From assembly GCF_003999975.1 (NCBI RefSeq), contig NZ_RJAC01000002.1, forward strand, positions 372,001 through 436,000: 64,000 nucleotides of DNA. Reading direction: 5' to 3'. The notes under the pieces are model-generated. The model was not told the origin of the DNA. It saw only the letters and a program-made list of their open reading frames with translations, and made no database searches. The position numbers were made by a program, and so were the translations under genes. The DNA is from Actinoplanes solisilvae. Lineage in GTDB: Bacteria; Actinomycetota; Actinomycetes; Mycobacteriales; Micromonosporaceae. Positions within the stretch are counted from its first letter, which is position 1; each line of letters starts with the position of its first letter. Shown in pieces: positions 33,350-41,143 of this stretch.

Positions 33350-33396
33350 GTTCACTACCCCCTGTTGTTACGAACAGTGACAACAAAAGGGTGAAC
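33350..33396 (-). terminator. Irregular hairpin after the cyclase-fold gene
   Basis: The minus strand reads GTTCACCC...TGTTGT, then ACAACA...GGGGGTAGTGAAC, giving a stem of three paired blocks (GTTCAC, CCC, TGTTGT) around an 11-base loop. It starts eight bases past the stop of the gene at 33404-34210 and faces the proA terminator, so each convergent unit has its own stop. Confidence 0.55.
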
Positions 33397-33403
33397 TTAC
33401 GGC

Positions 33404-34210
33404 TCAGAGGCAGGCGCGCAACACGGTGAGTGTTGTGTTCACGTCGAAGATCGGGCCCTCGGCGCTGTCCCAGCCCCCGTCGGTGCGCTGGGTCTCCCCC
33501 AGCCGCTTGCGGGCGCTCTGGACCAGCCAGTCGTCGCCGAGGTTGACCCGGCGCAGAGCGGCCGCCATCGAGGCGACGTCGGCCGGCGCCATGTCGGGCA
33601 GCCGGTCGCCGAGGACGAGCTGCACCCGGGCCGACTCGTAGAAGTACTGCTGGCCGTAGAGCAGACCGGCGGCGTGCCAGCCGGCCGCCAGGAACGACGG
33701 CCACGTGCCGTCGGGCTGGAGCTGGCCGACCACCCAGGTGGCCGCGGCCCCGAGAGTGCTCGCGTGCCGGGCGGGCACGTCGAAGTTGGGGTGCGCCTCG
33801 AACTCGGCCAGGGTGATCCAGAAACCGGCGAGGCAGGTGAGGTAGAGAGTGGCCTCAGGGTCGCCTGGCATCGCCCAGGCGGGTGCCACCTCGGCGAGCT
33901 CTTCGGCCTCTTGCCAGGTGCCGTCGGGGCGCTGCACGCTCGCCAGCCAGGCCAGTGCCCGGTCGACCGGCTCGCCGCGCAGGCCGCCCAGGTCGTCGAG
34001 CTCGTTGAGGCGGAAGCAGGTGGCGTCGATCGAGCTGATCGCGTCTTCGGTGGAGGCGGGCCAGCCACCGGCCTCGGTCTGACCGGCCACGATGCGGTCG
34101 AGCACCTGGGGTTCGGGCTGCTGACCGGCGCGCAGGTAGGACAGACGGGCTCGCTCGACCGGGTCGCCGTGCGCGACGACGTAACCGATAGCAGCGTCGA
34201 TGTCTACCAC
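33404..34210 (-). CDS. Prenyltransferase/squalene-oxidase repeat protein
   Basis: A 268-residue soluble protein of the alpha/alpha-barrel terpenoid-cyclase fold. Repeated 'QxxDGTW/GGW' motifs are visible: QTEAGGWPAS, QRPDGTWQEAE, QLQPDGTWPSF and QRTDGGWDSAEG. It lacks the DxDD motif of squalene-hopene cyclases, so it is probably not a cyclase. Similar proteins are found in actinobacteria with no known function. I chose the GTG at 34210 as start; the frame is open upstream to 34300 but reads atypically. Confidence 0.8.
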   Translation of the reverse strand: MVDIDAAIGYVVAHGDPVERARLSYLRAGQQPEPQVLDRIVAGQTEAGGWPASTEDAISSIDATCFRLNELDDLGGLRGEPVDRALAWLASVQRPDGTWQEAEELAEVAPAWAMPGDPEATLYLTCLAGFWITLAEFEAHPNFDVPARHASTLGAAATWVVGQLQPDGTWPSFLAAGWHAAGLLYGQQYFYESARVQLVLGDRLPDMAPADVASMAAALRRVNLGDDWLVQSARKRLGETQRTDGGWDSAEGPIFDVNTTLTVLRACL

Positions 34211-34300
34211 GACCGTGACGCTACAACGCGTTCCTGATTTCCGCTGTGCCGTCTTGTCTCTTGCTCGCCTCTTGCCCAGAAGGTCCGTTCCGTCACCCAC

Positions 34301-34344
34301 TGATCACGCTGAGAAGTCGCCTAAACCACTCCTCAGCGTGACCA
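34301..34344 (-). terminator. Terminator of moeZ
   Basis: TGATCACGCTGAG (34301-34313) and CTCAGCGTGACCA (34332-34344) pair at 12 of 13 positions around an 18-base loop, 13 bases after the moeZ stop. No T-run follows. Confidence 0.6.
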
Positions 34345-34356
34345 GAGGGGTCGAAC

Positions 34357-35538
34357 TCAGTAGGACGGCTGCGAAGGGTCAATCGTGTTGACCCAGGAGA
34401 CGATGCCGCCCTGCACGTGCACGGCGTCCTTGAAGCCGGCCGCCTTCAGAGCCGCGAGGGCCTCGGCCGACCGCACGCCTGACTTGCAGTGGAGCACGAT
34501 CTGCCGGTCTTGCGGGAAGCGGGACAGCGCCTCGCCGGACAGGATCTCGCCCTTGGGGATCAGGGTCGCGCCCGGAATCCGGTTGATCTCCCACTCGGCC
34601 GGCTCGCGGACGTCGACGAGGAACAGGTCCTTGCCGCTGTCCTGCCAGTCCTTCAGCTCGCGGGCCGTGATCGTGGCGTTGAGGGTCGCCTCCTCGGCCT
34701 CGACCGAGACCGCGCCGCAGAAGTCTTCGTAGTCTTCCAGCAGGTCGGTGACGGTCGGGTTGTCGCCGCAGAGCGCGCAGTTCGGGTCCTTCCGGACCTT
34801 GATCTTGCGGTATTCCATCTCGAGGGCGTCGTAAACCATCAGCCGGCCGACCAGCGGCTCACCGATGCCGGTCAGCAGCTTGATCGCCTCGTTGACCTGG
34901 ATCGACCCGATCGACGCGCACAGCACACCGAGCACGCCACCCTCGGCGCAGCTCGGCACCATGCCGGGCGGCGGGGGCTCGGGGTAGAGGCAGCGGTAGC
35001 AGGGACCGTGCTCCTCCCAGAAGACGGAGGCCTGGCCGTCGAAGCGATAGATCGAACCCCAGACGTACGGCTTCCCGAGCAGGACGGCGGCGTCGTTGAC
35101 CATGTAACGCGTCGCGAAGTTGTCGGTGCCGTCGACGATCAGGTCGTACTGGCTGAAGAGCTCTTTGACGTTGTCGCGGTCGAGCGCGGTGTTGTGGATG
35201 ACCACATTTACCAGCGGGTTGACCTCGCGAATGCTCGCGGCGGCGGACTCGGCCTTGGGCCGGCCGATGTCGGAGACGCCGTGGATGATCTGGCGCTGCA
35301 GGTTGGACTCGTCGACCGTGTCGAAGTCGACGATGCCCAGCGTGCCCACGCCGGCGGCGGCCAGGTAGAGCAGCGCCGGCGAGCCGAGGCCACCCGCGCC
35401 CACGACCAGGACCTTGGAGTTCTTCAGTCGCTTCTGACCCGTCATCCCGACATCGGGGATGATCAGGTGCCGTGAGTAGCGGCGGATCTCATCGATCGAC
35501 AGCTCTGCGGCCGGCTCGACGAGCGGGGGCAGTGCCAC
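34357..35538 (-). CDS. moeZ: Adenylyltransferase/sulfurtransferase MoeZ
   Basis: A 393-residue protein, the length of the mycobacterial MoeZ. It activates the C-terminal glycine of ubiquitin-like sulfur carriers and passes sulfur to them for molybdenum cofactor, thiamine or cysteine synthesis. An E1-like domain (GAGGLGSPALLYLAAAGVG) is followed by zinc cysteines CYRC and CALC, then a rhodanese domain (residues ~280-390) with the persulfide cysteine in VLHCKSGVRSAEAL. GGGGAG before the GTG at 35538 fixes the start. Confidence 0.95.
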   Translation of the reverse strand: MALPPLVEPAAELSIDEIRRYSRHLIIPDVGMTGQKRLKNSKVLVVGAGGLGSPALLYLAAAGVGTLGIVDFDTVDESNLQRQIIHGVSDIGRPKAESAAASIREVNPLVNVVIHNTALDRDNVKELFSQYDLIVDGTDNFATRYMVNDAAVLLGKPYVWGSIYRFDGQASVFWEEHGPCYRCLYPEPPPPGMVPSCAEGGVLGVLCASIGSIQVNEAIKLLTGIGEPLVGRLMVYDALEMEYRKIKVRKDPNCALCGDNPTVTDLLEDYEDFCGAVSVEAEEATLNATITARELKDWQDSGKDLFLVDVREPAEWEINRIPGATLIPKGEILSGEALSRFPQDRQIVLHCKSGVRSAEALAALKAAGFKDAVHVQGGIVSWVNTIDPSQPSY

Positions 35539-35656
35539 GTTAACTCCCCGGGTTGGCGGTAAGGATCGGTCACCATTGTCACTCGCGACCGCCCTCCGCG
35601 GCCATGACGTTACCCACCGGCCCGACATGCGGGACACGGGAATATCTCCGGGTCGC

Positions 35657-36535
35657 TCACAACGAGGGGCCGGTCAGCGTCTTTCCGTTCCGGCGAGGCC
35701 ACGCGTAGGCCTGACAGCCGCGCAGCGTGAGGGTCTGCTGCACCATGACCGGGGCCGGCCCGCCCGCCTTCGGACAGCCCTGATGATGATGCCCCAGCTC
35801 GTGCCCCACCTCGTGGTTGATCACATACTGCCGATAGGTGAAGAGGGGAATCCGGGCGCTCACATAGGTCGGCGCGGACAACCGCCACCGGTCCAGGTTG
35901 ATGATCGCCTTCCCGGTGGCGCGGCAGGACGTGTAGGGGCGCCCGCCGACCCGGATGTTGGTGCCGCCGTTCAGGCACATCTTCCCGGCCGTGTCCCGGG
36001 TCGCGAGATAGACCGTGAAGTCGGCCGGGTCGGAGCCGCGCACCATCTGCAGCCGCAGCTGACCACCGCCGGTCCAGCTGCGCGGGTCGCCCAGGATGGC
36101 GGAGACCTCCTCGGCGAACTCGGTGGCGTCCTCGTTGCTGCCCTTCTCGACGGCGACCCGGAAGCGGCGCAACTGGCCCTTGCCGCCGAAGACCGAACTG
36201 CGCAAGGACGCGTACGTGAACTGGCCGGAGCCTTTGGTAGGCACCGCGCCGGGCAGTTGCAGCAGCGTGGCCTTCTCAGGCGTCGGTGACGGCGACGGTG
36301 ACGGACTCGCCGATGGCGGAGCGGCGTTCGACGGCGGCGGGGCGGGCGCGAAAGTCATGGCCGGAGCGCTGGTCTCGCCCTGCTCCATGCGCTGCCCCAC
36401 CGCGAAGCCACCAGCGACCAGCACGATCACCGCAAAGGCGGCCAGCCACCACTTCCGCCACCGGCCGGGACCGGACGGCGGCTTCACCGGGGACGGCGCC
36501 GTAACCTCGTCGATCATCGTTCGCCAGCGTCGCAC
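35657..36535 (-). CDS. DUF3152 secreted metalloprotease-like protein
   Basis: A 292-residue protein with one N-terminal membrane anchor (about residues 28-47), a Pro/Ser linker (about 65-85), and an extracellular DUF3152 domain. The domain ends with a zinc-protease signature, NHEVGHELGHHHQGC, and a disulfide-capable pair of cysteines around it. DUF3152 has the HExxHxxGHxH pattern of metzincin-type peptidases; activity is not shown. The start is uncertain: GTG at 36535, or ATG at 36517, both without a strong ribosome binding site. Confidence 0.87.
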   Translation of the reverse strand: MRRWRTMIDEVTAPSPVKPPSGPGRWRKWWLAAFAVIVLVAGGFAVGQRMEQGETSAPAMTFAPAPPPSNAAPPSASPSPSPSPTPEKATLLQLPGAVPTKGSGQFTYASLRSSVFGGKGQLRRFRVAVEKGSNEDATEFAEEVSAILGDPRSWTGGGQLRLQMVRGSDPADFTVYLATRDTAGKMCLNGGTNIRVGGRPYTSCRATGKAIINLDRWRLSAPTYVSARIPLFTYRQYVINHEVGHELGHHHQGCPKAGGPAPVMVQQTLTLRGCQAYAWPRRNGKTLTGPSL

Positions 36536-36645
36536 ACCCCGACGGGCGGCGCGCCACCGCTATGGATCTTGTGTGACCCAGGGCCTAACTGTCTTGGAAG
36601 GGGGTCGAGTCGCGGACGAGGCCCAGCACCATCCCAAATCAGGCC

Positions 36646-37608
36646 CTAAGTCCTGGCCGGTGCGTTGACCTCGTCCAACAGGCCGACGACGGCCCGGGCG
36701 ACCAGGCGCGGGACCTCCATCTGAGCCACGTGACCGACACCCGGAAGGACGAGCAGCCGCGAGTCGGGCACTGCTCGGGCCACCTGCAGAGGCACGCGCG
36801 GATCGATGAGCTTGTCGTTGAGGCCGCCCACTATCAGCGTCGGCGCCTGCACCCGCGCGGCCAGCCGCCACTGCGAGCCCGCACCGGGCAGATAGGCCCG
36901 CAGGAAGCTCGAGACCAGGCCACGAAGAGTGCCCAGATAAGCCTTGGGATAGTGCGCCACCGTGTAGCGCAGCTTGATCTCCTCCATCGCCTCGGCCCGG
37001 CGCTGGGCCGAGACCCGCCGCGTGTCACCGAAGCACGCGGCGAGCACCTGCTCGGCCATCTCCTCCGCGGTGATCCGCGAGAACGCCCAGCCGAGCAGAC
37101 GGTGGGCCTGCGGCAGTGCCAAGATCGGCAGCACGCGGTTCTGCGCCGTGCGCCTCGGGTCGAGGAAGGGCATGGCCGGAGAGATCAACGTCAGCGTACG
37201 GACCAGGTCGGGGCGCAGTGCCGCGGCGCGCACCGCGATCGAGCCGCCCAGCGAGTTGCCGACCAGATGGACCGGTCCCCGGTTGTCGTGATCCAGGTAG
37301 CCGATCAGCATCGTGGCGAACGACGCGATCGAGTAGCGCGGGCTCGGGTCGCTGTAGCCGAAGCCGGGCAGGTCGACGGCGCGCGCGTCGAAGCGGTCGG
37401 CGAGCAGGCCGGCGAAGTCGGTGAAGTTCTGCGACGAGCCGCCGAGGCCGTGCACGTAGACGGCCGGCTCCGCGTCGGGCGAGGTCGCCGGGGTGTCGCG
37501 GACGTGCAGCATCGCCCCGCCGACGGTCACCCGTCGCGCGGGCCACGGTGCTGGTGCTTCGCCCTCCGGCAGCAGCGCGCTGTCGGGGGCCAGGACGGCG
37601 CCCTTCAT
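36646..37608 (-). CDS. Alpha/beta hydrolase
   Basis: A 320-residue alpha/beta-hydrolase fold protein. Landmarks: YVHGLGGSSQNF (oxyanion hole), LVGNSLGGSIAV (nucleophile serine), the acid in VGGLNDKLIDP and the histidine in LPGVGHVAQMEVP. This triad is complete. No membrane segment or signal is visible. Its ATG (37608) overlaps the stop of the 735-residue gene by four bases, so the two are translationally coupled. The substrate is unknown. Confidence 0.92.
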   Translation of the reverse strand: MKGAVLAPDSALLPEGEAPAPWPARRVTVGGAMLHVRDTPATSPDAEPAVYVHGLGGSSQNFTDFAGLLADRFDARAVDLPGFGYSDPSPRYSIASFATMLIGYLDHDNRGPVHLVGNSLGGSIAVRAAALRPDLVRTLTLISPAMPFLDPRRTAQNRVLPILALPQAHRLLGWAFSRITAEEMAEQVLAACFGDTRRVSAQRRAEAMEEIKLRYTVAHYPKAYLGTLRGLVSSFLRAYLPGAGSQWRLAARVQAPTLIVGGLNDKLIDPRVPLQVARAVPDSRLLVLPGVGHVAQMEVPRLVARAVVGLLDEVNAPART

Positions 37609-39812
37609 CGGGTCAAGAGTGCCTCAAGCCGGCGGTTCACCGCGGCGAGCGTGGCGCGCACCATCGCGTGCCGGTCGTCGCTGGTCACCACGGCCGAGCC
37701 GGCCAGTTGCTCGACCCAGCCGCCCCACGAGAGCAGCAGTACGACGACGGCGACCTGGGCGGCCCCGAACGGCACCGACGCGGCGTGCTCGACGAAGCAG
37801 CGGGCCGGACCTTCCGCGTGGTCGGAGTCGGAGAGCAGCTCGTCGACCGCGCCGGCCGTGGCCATCGCGCAGAGGCGCAGCAGGTAGCCGTCGACCGCGG
37901 GACCGCTGGCCACACCGGACGCCGTACGGGGGCCGACGCCGAGCCTGACCTCGACGGTGGCGTCCGCGCCGAACGTGTTGACGTGCACGTTCTCGATGAC
38001 GATGCGGGGGCCGGGGTGCTCGCCGGGGAAGAGCGGGCGCGGCGGCCCCGATTCGGCGCCGGTGGGCACGACCTCGGCCGTCTCTTCGGCCTCGGGCAGG
38101 AGGCGGGCCGCGGCGGCGTGCCGGTCGCGGGCGTCACGCTCGCGGACCTCACGCTCACGCTTCTCGCGCTCGCGGGTCGCTTGATCGCGGACCGCCTGTT
38201 CACGAGCCTCACGAGCCTCACGAGCCTCACGAGCCCGGGTCTCGCGCTCCCGGGTCTCGCGCTCCCGGCTCTCGCGTTCCCGCGTCTCGCGCTCCCGGGT
38301 CTCGCGTTCCCGGGTCTCGCGCTCTTTGTCGGCGGCGTAGCGGTCGGCGAAGGGGGTCTGGGACAGCGGCGTGGGCTCGGGCAGCGGCGGGGCCGAGACG
38401 GGCGGCGCCACGACCGGCTCGCTGACGCGCGCCCGCGGCACGAGCGCCGACGGGGAGACCGGCGTGACGGGCGGGAGATCGGCGGGCGGCGGCGGGGCCG
38501 GCACCTCGCCGGGCATGGCCGCGTCGAGACCCATCGTGTCCTGCAACAGACGGGCCACCCGGCGGCTCACCTCGGCGGGGTCGGCCCCCTCAGCGAGGTC
38601 GAGCCGCAGGCTGTGGGCACCGGTCGGGGTCGAGCGCAGCGAGGCGTCCCGCACTCCCTCGACCTCACGCACCGCGGCCAGGATCGCCTGCACATCGAAA
38701 CCTTCCTGCCGTTCCTGCACCGGCAGCACGTCGCCGCGGCGCAGGTGGGTGGCGATCCTGGCGAGGGCGGGAGTCTCGGCGGTGGCCTCCACCAGGGGCG
38801 GCTCCGGAACTCCCTTGGGCACGTCGGGCTGCGCGGGGACGCGCTGGGGCAGGCCGGGGTTCGGCTCGGCCGGGCCGGGCAGGCGCGCGGTCGTCTCGCC
38901 GAAGCCGGAGTAGGGCTCCTGCCGCACGGGCTCGGACACCACCGAGGGCGTTGGCTCGTACGGCTTGGGGGTGTCGTAGTTCTTCTTCGGCTCGTACGGC
39001 TTCTGCGGCTCGTAGGGCACCGGAGGCTCGTAGGACAGCCGGCGCGGGAAGCTGGACGGGTCGTAGGCGGGACGCGCCGGGCCGGGCTTTTCGGCGGGCA
39101 CGCGGGGCACACCCTGCACGGGGGTGCCGCCGCTCAGCGCGTGGCGGGGCGGCTCGGTCGTGCTGTGCTCGGCTGTGCCCCAGTCGGCGCGGCGCCCGCC
39201 ACCCGGTGTCGCCGGGCGCACCAGCGGGACGGCCGTGCGCTGCTGAACGATCGGCGGCGGTTCCGGGGGGCCGTCGTCGAGATCGCCCTCGTAGGGGAAC
39301 GGTGGCGCGCTGTTCGGCGTGGGGACGTCGTATGCCCGCAGGCGGCCGGGTGTCAGATTTCCGCTGGTGGCGCCCGGCTCGCGCGGGGGCTGCGAAGGCG
39401 TCGCCGGTTCCACCATGCGGGACTCCGGGCTCAGCAACTCGGAAAATCTGGACCTGTCCCACCGGGAACCGGGGACGGCGATGTCCCCGGAAGGGGGAAT
39501 TTCGCCGCTTTGCTGCGCGTCGACGAAGCCCGGCGGGGCAGGGGGCGGAGCCGGAGCGGGAATACTTGACGTGGGCTGCGCCGAGACGGGGACCGCCGAT
39601 GACGGAAATGCCGGATTACGCGGAAACGAGCGCGTGTCAGCCCCCGGCCTGCGCCAGGCCGGGACATCACTGTCGGCCTCGACCCCGGAGCCCGTGTACG
39701 ACCAGGGACTATCTGGCGTCGCCCAGCCGTTCACCCGAGTGCGTTCCCGCGCCTCGGCGCCATCACCGCTGTCCGCGGCTCCGGCGTCTCCGGAATGCCC
39801 AGTTTCATCCAC
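37605..39812 (-). CDS. Large Pro- and Arg/Glu-rich protein with conserved terminal domain, unknown function
   Basis: A 735-residue hydrophilic protein. Residues about 40-370 are Pro/Ser-rich and disordered. A small folded unit (about 390-480, GFDVQAILAAVREVEGVRD) follows. Then comes a highly charged coiled-coil segment built of RERET repeats (about 500-580), and a C-terminal domain of ~130 residues (IVIENVHVNTFGADATVEVR) that looks conserved. The GTG at 39812 is chosen because GGAG stands seven bases before it; the frame continues upstream to 39968. It is coupled to the hydrolase gene downstream and divergent from a TetR regulator. I do not recognise it. Confidence 0.8.
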   Translation of the reverse strand: MDETGHSGDAGAADSGDGAEARERTRVNGWATPDSPWSYTGSGVEADSDVPAWRRPGADTRSFPRNPAFPSSAVPVSAQPTSSIPAPAPPPAPPGFVDAQQSGEIPPSGDIAVPGSRWDRSRFSELLSPESRMVEPATPSQPPREPGATSGNLTPGRLRAYDVPTPNSAPPFPYEGDLDDGPPEPPPIVQQRTAVPLVRPATPGGGRRADWGTAEHSTTEPPRHALSGGTPVQGVPRVPAEKPGPARPAYDPSSFPRRLSYEPPVPYEPQKPYEPKKNYDTPKPYEPTPSVVSEPVRQEPYSGFGETTARLPGPAEPNPGLPQRVPAQPDVPKGVPEPPLVEATAETPALARIATHLRRGDVLPVQERQEGFDVQAILAAVREVEGVRDASLRSTPTGAHSLRLDLAEGADPAEVSRRVARLLQDTMGLDAAMPGEVPAPPPPADLPPVTPVSPSALVPRARVSEPVVAPPVSAPPLPEPTPLSQTPFADRYAADKERETRERETRERETRERESRERETRERETRAREAREAREAREQAVRDQATREREKREREVRERDARDRHAAAARLLPEAEETAEVVPTGAESGPPRPLFPGEHPGPRIVIENVHVNTFGADATVEVRLGVGPRTASGVASGPAVDGYLLRLCAMATAGAVDELLSDSDHAEGPARCFVEHAASVPFGAAQVAVVVLLLSWGGWVEQLAGSAVVTSDDRHAMVRATLAAVNRRLEALLTR
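38202..38325. repeat. In-frame tandem repeats (9-bp and 15-bp units) in the 735-aa gene
   Basis: ACGAGCCTC is repeated three times (38202-38228), followed by six near-identical 15-base units CGGGTCTCGCGCTCC (38236-38325). Both unit lengths are multiples of three, so copy-number changes would lengthen or shorten the RERET coiled coil without breaking the frame. Confidence 0.85.
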
Positions 39813-39966
39813 CGCGTGCTCCTCGCTCGCCCCCGCTGAGGCTACCGTGTGCTTGCAGTGGCGATAAGTTGCAGCGTCGCGACAATTGCCCATCGACAGC
39901 ATCACGCGCCGATCCGGGCAATACGCGCCGGCAAACGGGGACCAACCCCCTGGAGGTTCGAGAGAC

Positions 39967-40626
39967 ATGACCGCTGCGTCCGGCGGAGCTCAGACGGCCC
40001 GACCCACGCGTCTGCCTCGCTCCGCGCGCCGTAAGCAACTGCTCGCGGCGGCCCAGCAGGTCTTCGTCGCGCATGGCTACCACGCCGCCGCGATGGACGA
40101 CATCGCCGAGCGTGCCGGGGTCTCCAAGCCCGTGCTCTACCAGCACTTCCCCGGCAAGCTCGAGCTCTATCTGGCCCTGCTCGACACCCACTGCGACGCG
40201 ATAATCGCCAAGGTTCGCGACGCCATGCTGGCCACCTCCGACAACAAGGAACGGGTCAAGGGCGCCGTCCGGGCCTACTTCGACTTCATGGACCACGAGA
40301 GCGAGGCGTTCCGTCTCGTCTTCGAGAGCGATCTGCGCAACGACCCTCAGGTGCGTCAGCGGGTCGAGCGGGTCGAGGCGGGCTGCATCGCGGCCGTCAC
40401 CGACACGATCATCTCGGACACCAACCTCGGCGGCGACGCGGCGCAGTTGCTCGCGTCGGGTCTGGTGGGGGCGGCCGGGCAGTCCGCCCAATACTGGCTG
40501 GCCAACGGGCGGCGTACGCCTAAAGCTGAAGCGGAAGCGCTCGTAGCTGCACTTATCTGGCGTGGAATCGCCAGCTTCCCCCTTCAGGAGGGCACATCCG
40601 GCGGCACCCCGGCCGAAATCGGATAG
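39967..40626 (+). CDS. TetR-family transcriptional regulator
   Basis: A 219-residue regulator. The helix-turn-helix (about residues 36-62) reads MDDIAERAGVSKPVLYQHF. The C-terminal half is a helical ligand domain with YFDFMDHESEAFRLVFESD. TGGAGG before the ATG at 39967 supports this start. It is followed 39 bases later by a DUF3107 gene and is divergent from the 735-residue protein gene, which it may control. Confidence 0.92.
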   Translation: MTAASGGAQTARPTRLPRSARRKQLLAAAQQVFVAHGYHAAAMDDIAERAGVSKPVLYQHFPGKLELYLALLDTHCDAIIAKVRDAMLATSDNKERVKGAVRAYFDFMDHESEAFRLVFESDLRNDPQVRQRVERVEAGCIAAVTDTIISDTNLGGDAAQLLASGLVGAAGQSAQYWLANGRRTPKAEAEALVAALIWRGIASFPLQEGTSGGTPAEIG

Positions 40627-40665
40627 CCTTGCACGCGGTAAGAGACGCGCAAGAAGGAGGGCCCC

Positions 40666-40890
40666 GTGGAGGTCAAGATCGGCGTGCAGCACACGCCCCG
40701 TGAGCTGGTGCTCGAGAGCGCGCAGACCCCGGCGGAGGTCGAGCAGGCCGTGACCGAGGCGATGGCGAAAGACAGCATTCTGTCGCTCACGGACGAGAAG
40801 GGCCGCAAGGTGATCATCCCGATCTCCAAGGTGGCCTACGTGGAGATCGCCGAGTCGAGCGTTCGCCCGTTCGGTTTCACCGCCCGCTGA
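40666..40890 (+). CDS. DUF3107 protein
   Basis: A 74-residue protein matching the small actinobacterial DUF3107 family over its whole length: MEVKIGVQHTPRELVLES and DEKGRKVIIPISKVAYVEI. The GTG at 40666 has AAGGAGG before it. The family is predicted to be an alpha/beta sandwich of unknown function, often near TetR genes. It is probably co-transcribed with the TetR gene upstream, and is followed by a hairpin. Confidence 0.93.
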   Translation: MEVKIGVQHTPRELVLESAQTPAEVEQAVTEAMAKDSILSLTDEKGRKVIIPISKVAYVEIAESSVRPFGFTAR

Positions 40891-40907
40891 AATAGTTCTC
40901 CTCACCC

Positions 40908-40939
40908 GGAGGACGTTCCCGATCACGGGAACGTCCTCC
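40908..40939 (+). terminator. Terminator after DUF3107
   Basis: GGAGGACGTTCCCG and CGGGAACGTCCTCC form a perfect 14-pair stem around ATCA (a tetraloop), 18 bases after the stop. Confidence 0.85.
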
Positions 40940-41143
40940 GCGTGCTCTCCGCGCCAAAGTCCGCTCTGAGGTGCACGATCGTCCCGTCGGGTAGGATGGC
41001 CTTGTCGCCGTCGACGTCGATCACTACCGATCGCCGCGGCGACCCGCGCGTGCGGCCCGCTCTCCAGCGTGTGGCCCGCGCCCTATCCAGACCGCGCCCC
41101 AGACTTCCGACGGGCGCACCACGAGAGGCACCCGTAAAACTTC
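40940..41143 (+). other. Upstream leader/promoter region of the DEAD-box helicase gene
   Basis: 204 bases between the terminator and the helicase start. GTCGGGTAGGATGGCC at about 40988-41003 holds a possible -10 (TAGGAT), giving a long leader of about 140 bases if used. Long leaders are common in DEAD-box mRNAs, but I see no specific conserved structure. Confidence 0.35.

Noticed and set aside
38202..38325. Short regular repeats as a possible CRISPR array
   Set aside because: There are no spacers, and unit lengths of 9 and 15 are in frame with a coding sequence. No cas gene is nearby.
37548..39569. 673-codon plus-strand open frame opposite the RERET protein gene, with Leu/Ala-rich repeats
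   Set aside because: The repeats are the antisense reading of the tandem units. The minus strand has the start site, coupling and folded end-domains.
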